The position numbers were made by a program, and so were the translations under genes. Below the pieces are notes generated by a model, which was not told the DNA's origin, did not search any database, and saw nothing but the letters and a program-made list of their open reading frames with translations. A stretch of DNA of 64,000 bases from Edolisoma coerulescens (lineage: Eukaryota; Chordata; Aves; Passeriformes; Campephagidae), in assembly GCA_013397115.1 (NCBI GenBank), contig VWZW01001404.1:248001-312000 (forward strand), in the 5' to 3' direction. Position 1 is the stretch's first letter. Each line of letters opens with the position of its first letter. Positions 23,581 to 33,202 of this stretch are shown one piece after another.

Positions 23581-25117
23581 ACTTCCAAGTGTTAAGAGAC
23601 CAGACTTGCCTTCAGTTCCTAAATCTCACATTTTATTTCAGGCTTAATTTTTACACTGATATTATTGTAAATATTCCCTCAAAACTGAAACATCCCCCTT
23701 CAAATCAAAACTTTTTTATATGACGATGTGTAACAACAGAGTGACCAAAGGTGACACAAGAGCACTCTCTATCTACTGACAATTGTGCATTGTAATTTCC
23801 CTACACAGTTTTATGTGTGTTTATATATGTGTATGTGTTAACTGCTAGCTCAAAGTTTGTGATTAAGTCTTCTTAAGCTCTTTCTATTAGAAAGCCTCTT
23901 GTTGTATTGTGGTTTTCCACTTTCTGGAAAAAAAATTATGGATCATAACCAAGCTCATAGCTAATACAAAAAACAAGTGTAAGTAGCATTTCTGAGGGCT
24001 TTGTTTTATATATATTTTGTATGTCTGTAGCACAATGAAAAGATAGATGGCTCAGTTACTTTGAATGAGTTCACCTCACCTAACTTCAGCTACATCTGTG
24101 GTAGATTTCTTTCCTAGAATGTGATTCACTTCCTCTTAATATGGATGTCAAAACCTGGTATATAGCAAGAATGAAGTCCTGCTCTGCTAATATTCAATTG
24201 GAGTCCTGCCATCAGTGTCAATAGGGCCAGAATTTATCCCCAAATATGCTAAGAGCTTTCTCAGAGATATATTCAAACCAACTTTCCAAACTTAACAAAG
24301 CACACCAAAATTTTAAGCCAACCCAGCAGAAGATCCAAAATCCATATGACTTTTCCAATACTATAACTTCTAAAGTAGAAAACTTATAAATTTCCACTTA
24401 GAACATGACATGAATTAAGAGTGACATATTGAATAAATAACCAACTAAGTTACAATTACATATTTTAATCACAGACAGAATTTTGGATCACCTCTGTGGA
24501 AAAAATGGATATCAGTGAGCAACAAAGCCACTACCTCAAAATAAAAATTAATGTTCATTATCAGTAGTAATCAAATTAATTAATTGGAATATATAGTAGA
24601 AACAGAATGACTAAAACAAACCAACATTTTCTTAATTTTTTTTTAAATCTCACTTCCCCAATGTCTAATAACTCAGTCTAAGTCATCTATTTACCTATTT
24701 TTAATAGTATTAGTGAAGAAAAATTTCTCATTAGAAAAGCTAAAGGCTGGAAAAGTCATCAAGGTACAGATAATATTTTTATCCCATGACAGCTTCTTCC
24801 TCAGAAAATGATTAACGAGAAATAGCAGAACATTTTTTGCAACTGTATTATTAAAATTGCAATAATAATTATAATTATCATCTTGTCAAAATATCTCTGG
24901 ACTGCATTCTTTGAAACAGCACTTCAAATATAAAAACCACTTCCAAATAAACTGTTATAATCCCTAAATGAGCGTGGTGGTGCATCCACCCCCCTCCCCA
25001 GGCCACACTATGATCTGAGAAATGCTTCCTAGTCCTTGGCCTTGATGAGCAGCAGCTGGGCTCAGCTCTTCTTGAGCTTATCAGAAACACTGTCTGCTCC
25101 CAGGAACTTGTGCTGTC
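23581..25117. other. AT-rich unassigned sequence
   Basis: Very AT-rich, with TAATTA-type clusters around 24560-24600 and 24840-24880. A small GC-richer patch at about 24970-25100 lies just before the LTR cluster. I see no gene or RNA. Confidence 0.5.
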
Positions 25118-25121
25118 TAAC
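25118..25121. repeat. Target-site duplication, left copy (TAAC)
   Basis: TAAC immediately before the LTR start at 25122 matches TAAC immediately after its end (25550-25553). A 4-bp duplication is the usual size for class I (gamma/epsilon-like) retroviral integrations. Confidence 0.72.
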
Positions 25122-25549
25122 TGATGCCTTGGGATTTAGCTTTTATATTCTTCAGATCCTGTACTTCTTTAGTGTGTAACTCCAAAACTCCATACAGCCT
25201 GTTAGCTACTGTTCTCCCATTCTGATCAGACTAAACAAACCCTCTCTAGGCCTGGACTCAAGGACACCTTGTTGTCCCAGGCCCCAAAATATGTAAACTA
25301 AGCCTCCAAAAGGGGGAACAAACTTGGGGTAATGACATCATTACCTGAAATTGTAATTGGAGAATTAACCCTGATATGCAAATGGACCAAACTTACAAAA
25401 GTGTGAAGAACCCGTGACCCAGGGTTCATTTTGGGTGTAGGCCTAGCCCAAGGTGTACCTTATTACAAAAAGGCCCTTCAATACATGCCCTCTTTTATTC
25501 TCTTGATCTTGTCTAGCCTCTGTTTTCAGGTAGCCCCTTCAAGGCATCA
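25122..25549 (+). mobile_element. Solo LTR, probable class I (ERV1-like)
   Basis: A 428-bp element with perfect 10-bp terminal inverted repeats: TGATGCCTTG at the start and CAAGGCATCA at the end. It is flanked by a perfect 4-bp direct repeat (TAAC). TG...CA ends plus a 4-bp duplication point to a class I endogenous retrovirus LTR. Within it are a perfect octamer ATGCAAAT (25376-25383) and a TGACATCA AP-1/CRE-like site (about 25333-25340). A TATA-like TATTACAAAA (25461-25470) is followed 10-15 bp later by AATACA (25480-25485), a one-base variant of the AATAAA polyadenylation signal, and then a T-rich stretch. That order gives plus orientation. No internal retroviral genes adjoin it, so it is a solo LTR. 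The exact family is unknown to me. Confidence 0.82.
25376..25383 (+). promoter_or_regulatory. Perfect octamer motif in LTR
   Basis: ATGCAAAT is the consensus octamer bound by POU-domain (Oct) factors. It lies in the middle of the LTR, upstream of the TATA-like sequence, where U3 enhancer sites are expected. Activity cannot be judged. Confidence 0.6.
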
Positions 25550-25553
25550 TAAC
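25550..25553. repeat. Target-site duplication, right copy (TAAC)
   Basis: Second copy of the 4-bp direct repeat flanking the LTR at 25122-25549, directly after its CATCA end. Confidence 0.72.
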
Positions 25554-25559
25554 AAGCTC

Positions 25560-25577
25560 CTGTTTGTTAACAAACAG
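25560..25577. other. Perfect 18-bp palindrome next to LTR
   Basis: CTGTTTGTTAACAAACAG is a perfect palindrome centred on GTTAAC, beginning 6 bp after the TAAC duplication. Each half carries TGTTTGTT, a forkhead-factor-like core, so it could be a paired binding site. It may equally be chance, or the edge of another repeat starting here. Confidence 0.6.
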
Positions 25578-25734
25578 CGTAAACTTATTATTCTCGCCTG
25601 AATAGCAACCCAAGTAAAATAATATTTTTTCAAAGGAAGTTACTGACCTGAATTGAAGCCAGGATGGAAAATTATCTCTTGCAACCCTATAAACAGCAGT
25701 CCAAAGTGAGACCCTTGGAGCTCTCCTGGACCAC

Positions 25735-26505
25735 AGTGGGGTGTGACCAACATCTCCCTCTTGGGGCCAGTGAACTCTCATGTTTCCTGTACTCAGAGGA
25801 TTGCCAAACAATGATGGATCCTGGGCTGATACCCCCACTCCTCGAGGATCAGCGCTTTACCCCTTGAGAAGATGCAAAGGCATTCAAATTTCACTGAATT
25901 TGGGGGGAATTTTTCACATGTGTACAGACTCTTTATGTCTGTGTGCATGTGAGTGCGAATATGCTATAGCAAATGTACTTAGGAATATTGTTCCCAGAGA
26001 TTTTTAAGTAGTTGAACTTTGTAGTAAGTCAGGCCTGTTATTAAGTTAGTGTTGTGATACAGTAAATTCTACATGAATCCTTTGCTAAATCATTCATCTT
26101 AAGCTATCAATTAAGTGCTGCTAAGTGCAGTTGGGCCTTTAAGCATAAACTCTTGGTCAGTTTAGGCTCAGTTTAGCACAGGGGTCTACTCTGAACCTTG
26201 TGACTCTACAGGAGGATCTTCCATAATCCTTTTTGTCCTTACCTTTTCCTATCCATTTCTGTACCCCTCAAGCCTCCCCCTACCCCCCCAGCTTCCACCT
26301 AGATAGTTTTGGGGTTATTTTGGTTTGGATTGATTTATTTCGGATTTTTGTTGGCTTTTTCTCTGTCTGCTTTAACAATCTAGTAAGACGTGTGGTGAAT
26401 CTTGCCAACAAACTTGGTTGTGCTTTTGCTTTTATGTTAAACCTGGTTTTGCCGATACTTTTACGTGTGATTCCTTAAGCAATCTTAAAACATTCATTTG
26501 CGACA
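25735..26505 (+). mobile_element. Probable second LTR (ERVL-like), ends uncertain
   Basis: This stretch, ending in TTTGCGACA at 26497-26505, resembles from memory a long avian ERVL-type LTR. It has a C/T-rich middle (about 26225-26300) and a G/T-rich block (26310-26360), and the end CGACA fits the ACA terminus of an LTR. I could not find a convincing start or a matching 5-bp target duplication, and there is no clean AATAAA. The 5' boundary is only where the sequence character changes. It contains no retroviral coding sequence. It could instead be several older fragments side by side. Confidence 0.42.
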
Positions 26506-26639
26506 ACGAGGAGGAAAACTTAAAATGTGATATGTGAGGATAAAACTTTTTTCCTAGTTAACCAAGTTATACATCCCACTTAAACCTTATGCTTCTCAGG
26601 ACAGGATCACAGCACTGTTTATGAAAATAGGTGACAGAT

Positions 26640-27199
26640 TGTACTGGGTTTGGCTGGGATGATTTTTTTCACAGTAGCTGGTATGGGGCTGTGTTTTGGA
26701 TTTGTGCTGGAAACAATATTGAAAACTCAGGGATGCTTTAGTTATTGCTGAGCAGTTCTTGTACAGAGCCAAGGCCTTTTCTGCTTCTCACCCTCCTCAC
26801 CAGGAAGGAGGCTTTGGGTGCACAAGGAGCTGGGAGGGGACAGAGTGAGGACAGCTGACCCCAGCTGATATCCCATACCACACGGCGTCATGCTCAGCAT
26901 ATAGAGCTGGAGAAAAAGAAGGAAACAGGGACACTGTTCAAAGTTATAGCATTTGTCTTCCCAAGATATGTTTACGTGTGATGGAGCCCTGTTTTCCTGC
27001 CTGCTGATAGGAAGTAGTGAATTAATGGGTTTTTTTCTTGCCTTGCATGCACAGCTTTCTCTTTACCTATTAAATTGCTTTTTACTCACCCCATGAGTTG
27101 TCTCACCTTTACTCTTCTGATTCTTTCCCCCATCCCATTGAGTGGAGCAAGTAAGTAACTGTGGGAGGCTGAGCTCCCTGCCAGGGATAAACCACAACA
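26640..27199 (+). mobile_element. Solo LTR, avian ERVL family
   Basis: A 560-bp solo LTR, recognisable along its whole length as a common avian ERVL LTR. It starts TGTACTGGGTTTGGCTGGGA and ends AAACCACAACA. Landmarks in order are CACAGTAGCTGGTATGGGGC in U3 (26672-26691), a CRE-like GGCGTCA (26884-26890) and a TATA-like CATATAGAG (26898-26906). The polyadenylation signal is ATTAAA (27069-27074), and the final U5 includes CCCATCCCATTGAGTGGAGC. Plus orientation follows from this order. The flanks (CAGAT before, CATGT after) match at only three of five bases, so the 5-bp duplication has decayed or the ends have changed. Several small deletions relative to the family as I remember it suggest an old copy. 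No internal ERVL genes adjoin it. Confidence 0.93.
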
Positions 27200-29334
27200 C
27201 ATGTTAAGATATAGATGTGGCATGAGTTACTTATGTTGCAGGAATAATATTCAAAAAAATTCATCTCTGGTTTTCTCCTTTACATGGTTTAGACCAATGG
27301 GATGAAACATACAGGAAACCCATAGAGAAGCAAAGAATCTGTGATTGAATGCTTGTGTAATAGGTATGGTATATTTGTCTAAGAAATCAAGAAAAGCCAT
27401 GAAGACTAAACCAGTAAGATATTTACAAAAAAGATGAAGACCAGTAATCAGTTTAAGAGATCTTACTTCAAAGTACCACCCTATTTCAGAAACATTAAAA
27501 GGAGTAAGGAAATCTGCCTACAGTGTTGGAAAATTGTTAAACAAAAGAGATATTAATTTTAAAAAACCCAAATATAAAATATATTAAATCCTATTGACAA
27601 AGGGGGATGGGGAAATACTCAACAACTGGCAAAAGTATAAAAATAAGCTCAAATGAAAACCATAAGTTCCACAGCAATCTAGTGGAAAAAAAGGATGGGA
27701 CCACAAGTCAGCTACATACTGATTCAACTCGCAGGCTATCAGTTGGCACTGAGTGATATATGAATTCCCAAAGAATGCCAAAATCCAAACCAGCATAATA
27801 TTTAAACTATGAAGGGGCCCTGCTGACCCATTCCAGAGCGTTCCTTATTTTTTAAATTATAGGTTGGCCTCTTAGGCGTGCTTTGGCCAAGCTCTCAAAA
27901 GAAGGGATTTAAGCCTTTTTATTTGGAATCATCATTTACTTAAAGCTCATGCTTCTCTCTTCAAAGCCTAAGCAGGGGCTGTGTCGTCAATGCGCAAGAG
28001 CAGCAGAGAGCAGACAGGTCGAGCACACTGTACCTGTCCAGATACCTTGAGCCATGCTGTCTGTGCAGAAGAATTATGAATCTGAGCTGGATTGCAAATT
28101 TAACCAGGTTTCCAAATGCTTTTCGTTGCTGAAATGGCATAAAGAAGAAAAACTGTACCAGGGAGTCTGGCCCTGAGAGTGTAGATTCAAAACACATTGA
28201 TTAAAACTTATACACAGTGGTTAAAGTTGGAGGAAGAAAACTGTTATAATATTTGGATTAAACATCAGCTGAAAGCAAACAACTTTTTTTTTCCACCTAA
28301 TGCATGACTAGAAAAATTCTCAAAGACTAGAAAATGCTGTTTAAGTGACTGAGCTTTTATTGTCATGACTGGTTTTAATGTCTTTGAATTATATTGAGGA
28401 ACAGAAGGATCAAAATTCGGAGGTGTGGTAATTTGTGCAGATTTGTGGTCTCATCATACCTCAAAATTCTGGAAATAGCAGAAAACAGTTTGTACTCTCA
28501 AGATTTATAGTCAAATTTCTAGACTTCCCAGGCTAGCTAATTAGGTATGTTATAGACAAACCCAAGCTAATAATCCTCAGTTCTGGACAACTGCAACCAC
28601 AGATTAAAATCAGTATCCATAATCTGTACTTCTGTGCTTTTGTAGTTTGGATGAATTATCTGAATCAAACATCCAAGGCACCAACAACAGGGAAAAATCA
28701 ATCAGAAACTTATGTCATTTTAAAAATCTTCTACCAGCTGTTAAGGGGAATAGAGAGATGGTTCCTTGAACAAATCCATAAGGATTTCTGATCCACCCAA
28801 AAAAACCCAGTAGAATGAACAATATGAAAATAACAGTGAAAGCTGTCCTCGCTATCCTCTTACACACTTGCATTTTTGGATAGTGTTGTCTTTAAGTAGT
28901 GCAAATAACTACCTGTCCCTTCTGTGTCTTTATGGGGGTGTCAAAGTTCTGTCCCATTTTTGTTTTAAAGGAAATAAAATGCTTTAATCTAGAACTTCAA
29001 AATTTATCTTTTTAAGTCATGGAACAGAAAAGAAAAGGGTTGACATTTAGAAATGTTTTACCAGAAATTTGGGAGGGAGGATGTATTTATTTCAGAAAGT
29101 AAAATACAAAATTTGGAGCAGAGGCCAAGGAAATCTTATTGTAGATGGTAATATATATACGTATGTGGACTATATACACTTTTTTTTTTTTACATTAGGT
29201 TGAAATCTGGAGATCTGATCCAGCAACAATTTCAGCTGCAGTCTGTAGGTCCCTGTCTCCCATACTGAGTTTTTAATTTAGGTGCCTCATGTAAGTGTTT
29301 CAAGATAAGTCACGTTAATCCATCAGATACAGCC
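27200..29334. other. AT-rich unassigned sequence
   Basis: No gene or classifiable repeat is visible. Around 27960-28200 the sequence is less AT-rich, and a 78-codon minus frame crosses it without a recognisable domain. Confidence 0.45.
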
Positions 29335-29640
29335 TCGCGTGCAGGCTGTGCCATACTGGGACATTGGGGAGTTTTAGGTCCAGCAAGCCTGGAACCAACT
29401 TGCTCAATGCCAAGGATGCCTGGGGCTACAGAGCTGGACACTACAAAGTGTTTTAACCCAGGACAGTCCCCACAAAGTCCTGGACATCTGCTGGCAAAAG
29501 CAAACTGGAAAGAGACCAGTCAGGTTCCTGAAACAAGCCAGTTGGAAGCTTGTTGACATTCCTGCATGTCCATCCAACATGAAAACCTACTTTGCTGGAA
29601 AATGCCTGACCTCTTCTGTGCAATGCTGCCATAGGCTTAT
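29335..29640. other. Moderately GC-rich patch, unassigned
   Basis: About 300 bp with higher G+C than the flanking DNA and few long A/T runs (for example GCCAAGGATGCCTGGGGC). No reading frame, LTR ends or CR1 motifs can be supported. It may be a remnant of an old transposon or a conserved non-coding block. Confidence 0.35.
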
Positions 29641-31157
29641 GATTATTGAAGAGCTTTGGACTACTACAGAATCACTGAATTTTTTTAAGAGCTGCTTGTA
29701 AAGAAAAATAGCAGGAAAAAAAACAAACCCAAAAAACAACATTTGGCTTCTTTGTGTCCCTCAAACTTGAATGTTGCTTTCAGTGTAGCAGATCTTATCC
29801 ATTGCAAGAACAGGAATTTATATGCAGTTGCATGTGCTGCTGAGTGTTCCCTAGAAATAACAAGACAGTTGGGAAATGGGGAAAATGTTTGTAAGAAGAC
29901 AGACACTTTCTTTCAAATTGCCACATCATAAAGTCTCTCAAACTGTTACAGAAGATATAGAAGCAGCATGCATAAACCTTAGATAATTTTCACAAACCCA
30001 CTGAAAAGGGATGAGAAGCCACTCAAAATGCTACACATCTTGTACAGGACTCTTCAAAGTACTTTGAGAGTTTTGTTGTGCCTCTGTATCTTCATTTTTC
30101 CTTTCCCTTTATTTCTAAAGATATTTACACCAGAGTGGGATCAGATGCTTATGTAAAATCAAGCTTGCAACCTACCTTTCTGAAGAGAGACATTTCTAAA
30201 AATAAATGTGAGTAGTGGATTTAAAACTGTTATAACTCCTCTGACTATTTTTACATCTTGTATCATTTTATGTCCACAAAGATATACCTACACTTATTTT
30301 GCTGAGTGGACACAGTATTCAGTTTTTAGTGTGGCTGGCATACATTTCTTTAATCTTTCTAGTTTACAAGCTCAGTGTAAGCTAGTTGCAAGACAATTAA
30401 ACAAATGTTAATATTAGGAACGGCCTTGGAGTATCTGCAGAGAGTGGGGATGCTGAATAGCTGGACTGAACACCAGGTCCAGCCACAGGCTGCTTGCATT
30501 ATCTCTACCCAGCTTGCTTTCACTTTCTATCCCTCTTTTCTATCTCTGTAAAAAGAGGGATTATATTGCCTTTTTAGCACCTTCCATGTGTGCTTGCACG
30601 GTGTCCCTCACAACAGTAGCTGATTAGTAGTTAATTAGCAGAAAAAAAATACAGCTATATGTTTGCTAACTGGACAATGTGTTTTCACCTGAAGCAAAAC
30701 ATTTTGTAGTAACTTAATGCTTTATGTTATTATTAACATACCTCAGGGTCAGAACCCACTTCTTGGAGAGATAAAGAACATACACCATATAGGGCACTCA
30801 TCTGGAATGCAGGGTTCACATCTAATTGATTCAAAATCAGGATCTGGACTTAGGTCTCATAGCAGGAAAGTGTTTTTACCCAGACTCAAAGTATTTCATG
30901 TCATCCTCAGCAACTGTTTGATATCATTCAGCGAAGTATTCTATGCATAAGAAACATCCAATTCACCATGACTTATTTCAGGAACTTAACTGAGCTTCCC
31001 TAATTAATAGCCTAGGTATCCTGTATACTGTGCAAAAAAGACAAAAGCCTCTTGGACTGTCTTAAGCCCTTTTTGACGTCTTTTGGTTTTTTTTCCATTT
31101 GGAATAAGGCATTAATCCTGAATCTTTTACATCATCAAGGCACAGTCTAGCCGTAGT
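29641..31157. other. AT-rich unassigned sequence
   Basis: Nothing assignable. Frames at 29685-29931 overlap on both strands, and the frames at 30208-30411 and 30717-30950 carry no domain. Confidence 0.5.
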
Positions 31158-31207
31158 TACTCCTTGTGGGTCCCTTCCCACTCAGCATATTCTGTGATTC
31201 TGTAATA
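31158..31207 (+). mobile_element. CR1 LINE 3' tip, plus strand
   Basis: The stretch has GTGGGTCCCTTCCCACTCAG, then a short link and the terminal TTCTGTGATTCTGTAAT units. This is the sense-strand CR1 3' end with two copies of the 8-bp tail repeat. Only about 50 bp are recognisable; the 5' part is truncated or too diverged. The ATTCTGTG form of the tail differs from the ATTCTATG form at 33191-33202, so it may belong to another CR1 subfamily. Confidence 0.8.
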
Positions 31208-32036
31208 TTTGTTTTGTGAGAAATTCACCAGTACTTATGACCATTTAGAAAAGTTTCATTTGCAATGCAGCAAAAAAAAAAGCAAATACAATGTTGATAA
31301 TTCAGATATTTACAAAGAATAGAAAAAAATCTTCATATTACAAGGAAGTAATAAACAAATCTTTAGGAAAGTGAAGTCAACTCTATGTCTTAGATCTGAT
31401 CTTTCTAGATAACTAAAAAGAATATGTATATAAAGTTAAATAACACTCTCTGCCCAGAATATGATCTTTCTAAAAATAATGCTTCAGCTGCATCCAGAAA
31501 CTCTAAAATAGGACTTGTTTGATATCATTAGGAAACTTCTCCTGCCATAGGAGTCACATATCATTTTCCAAGTAGAAGAGCATACTGGCAAAATGGTGCA
31601 GAATGTTCACTGCCATGAAGTAAAAATTCTCCATGTTCTTTACCAAATGCTGGAATTAAATTTAGCCTCAAAAATTTAATATACCTACAAGAAATCTACA
31701 AATGTCAGTAAACATTGCAGCTGCTTCATTATTTATTCTGCTTTTAAAAAGCGTGAGACAATGTAATGTTGTAGTAGTTTTTGTTCTCCTTTACAGAACT
31801 GAGAACTGGGAGGGCATTATTCACTTGAGAATTAGGAGAGTTATTTTTTGCATGTCAAACACAGTAGACAGCACAGTTATTGTACAGAATTTCATTAGCA
31901 CTGTACTTCTTTTAGAAGCGTATATAGTCAGGAAGGGTGACAGATCCTTTAAACCATTTTGATACCCTAAAATGTAGGGCACTGATGCATTTATGTATAT
32001 ATGTGTATAGTTTGCATGCATATATTATGAAGGAAA
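31208..32036. other. AT-rich unassigned sequence
   Basis: No assignable feature. It separates the CR1 tip at 31158 from the larger CR1 at 32037. An 86-codon plus frame (31702-31962) shows no domain. Confidence 0.5.
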
Positions 32037-32047
32037 ATGGCAAGGCT

Positions 32048-32199
32048 GCCATTCAGAGAGATCTAGCCAGGTTGGAGGAGTGGGCCACCAGGAGCCTTGT
32101 GAAATTCAGCGAGGACAAACGCAAAGTCCTGGATCTGGGAAGGAAGAAACCTTGGCAGGAATACAAGCCAGGGCTGCCTGGCAGGGATGTGTCTTGTCA
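32048..32199 (+). pseudogene. CR1 ORF2 fragment
   Basis: The frame here reads AIQRDLARLEEWATRSLVKF followed by a K-VLDLGRKKP-type segment. This is the part of CR1 ORF2 lying just after the reverse-transcriptase active-site region. The open frame continues into the 32206-32564 insert and so makes a chimeric run of codons that is not a gene. On the far side of the insert the ORF2 similarity (LAAKTANSVLG) resumes in a shifted frame. Confidence 0.85.
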
Positions 32200-32205
32200 A
32201 GGAGC

Positions 32206-32564
32206 AGTGTGGCCCAGCAGCAACCCCAGGGCCAGGGAGCTGGAGCTGAGGGAGGCCCAGTACTGGCCATGCTGTCTCCCACGGGGAACAGTCCCATGGA
32301 GCTGGTAACGGCGTCCACTGACAACTCTGACATAGCAAGTGATGAACGGGCGCCAGGGCACACCTGGGGGCTCCAGCCAGGCAGCAAAGGAGCAGAGGAA
32401 GGGCTGGAGCCTGGCACTGCTGTGTTCTCACTACAGGGGCTGACAGAGCCTGACTGGGCTGAAATCAGGTCCTGGACAGGAAGAGGGGCTAGGGGTCTCA
32501 GAGGAAGCTGGACAGGGCAGTTAAACTCTTGGTGTTTTCAAGGCCTTGAAAAGTCTGTGTTAAC
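32206..32564. mobile_element. GC-rich insert inside CR1, unclassified
   Basis: About 359 bp split the plus-strand CR1 and are flanked by AGGAGC at 32200-32205 and 32565-32570, consistent with a 6-bp target-site duplication. The insert is G+C-rich (about 60% by eye) and opens AGTGTGGCCCAG and closes CTGTGTTAAC. A TGT...ACA reading (32208-32565) would suggest an LTR but leaves two extra bases on the left. I see no AATAAA or TATA in it. A 213-codon frame (32080-32721) spans it but merges CR1 with insert. It may be a short LTR, another retroposon or captured host sequence. Confidence 0.5.
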
Positions 32565-33202
32565 AGGAGCTGGGCGTGCTGGCGAGCACAAGGTGGACGT
32601 TGGCCAGCTGTGTACCCTGGCAGCAAAGACCGCCAACAGCGTCCTGGGCTCTGTGAGTAGAAGCACAACCTGGAGAAAAGGGTTATCCTGCTCGGATCAG
32701 TACTTGTTACTCTGCATCTAGACACTGCATATAGTTTAGGGTATATAGTATAGTTATAGTTTCCTGAATACAAGGAAGATATTGTAAAACTGGAGCGAGT
32801 TCAGTCAACACAACCAATCTGGCCAGGGCTGGAGCATTGACCCTGTGAGTGAGGCTGAGAGTACTGGGTTTGTGCATCATGGACCCTTGAAAAGACACAG
32901 CTTCAGGGGGGCCTAACAGCACCTCCCAGTACCTACTGGGGGGTTATCAAGAAGTCCTGAGCTGCATGGTGCAAGACTAAAAAAACAACAAGCTCAAATT
33001 GCAATAAAAGAGATTCAGTATGGATATAAGAAAAGCTTTTCACCACAAGGACAATCAACTAGTCAAGCAGATTGTCTGGAATGTTTTGGAAGTTTTAAAG
33101 ACTTGAGTAGGTAAAGCCTTGTGCCACCTGGCCTGGTCTCATATCTTTCTCTGCTTTGAACAGCTGAAATCCCTTCCAACTGAATCATTGTATGATTCTA
33201 TG

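Larger units (their letters stand above)
32037..33202 (+). mobile_element. CR1 LINE, plus strand, interrupted by an insert
   Basis: This 5'-truncated CR1 reads on the plus strand. It begins within ORF2 (GCCATTCAGAGAGATCTAG, 32049 onward), continues through CCCTGGCAGCAAAG (about 32616-32629) and CTGGAGCGAGTTCAGTC (about 32791-32807), and ends with GTATGATTCTATG (33190-33202), the CR1 tail. About 359 bp at 32206-32564 do not belong to CR1. Removing them would bring together two adjoining parts of ORF2, and the hexamer AGGAGC occurs on both sides. Frameshifts (for example near 32610) and a diverged middle show it is an old, inactive copy. The similarity of the part between 32700 and 33190 is patchy. 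Confidence 0.9.

Noticed and set aside
32080..32721. 213-codon open frame, the longest in the window
   Set aside because: It starts in CR1 ORF2 out of frame, crosses the GC-rich insert and ends in CR1 again. The long frame is a by-product of GC-rich sequence with few stops; no domain is present.
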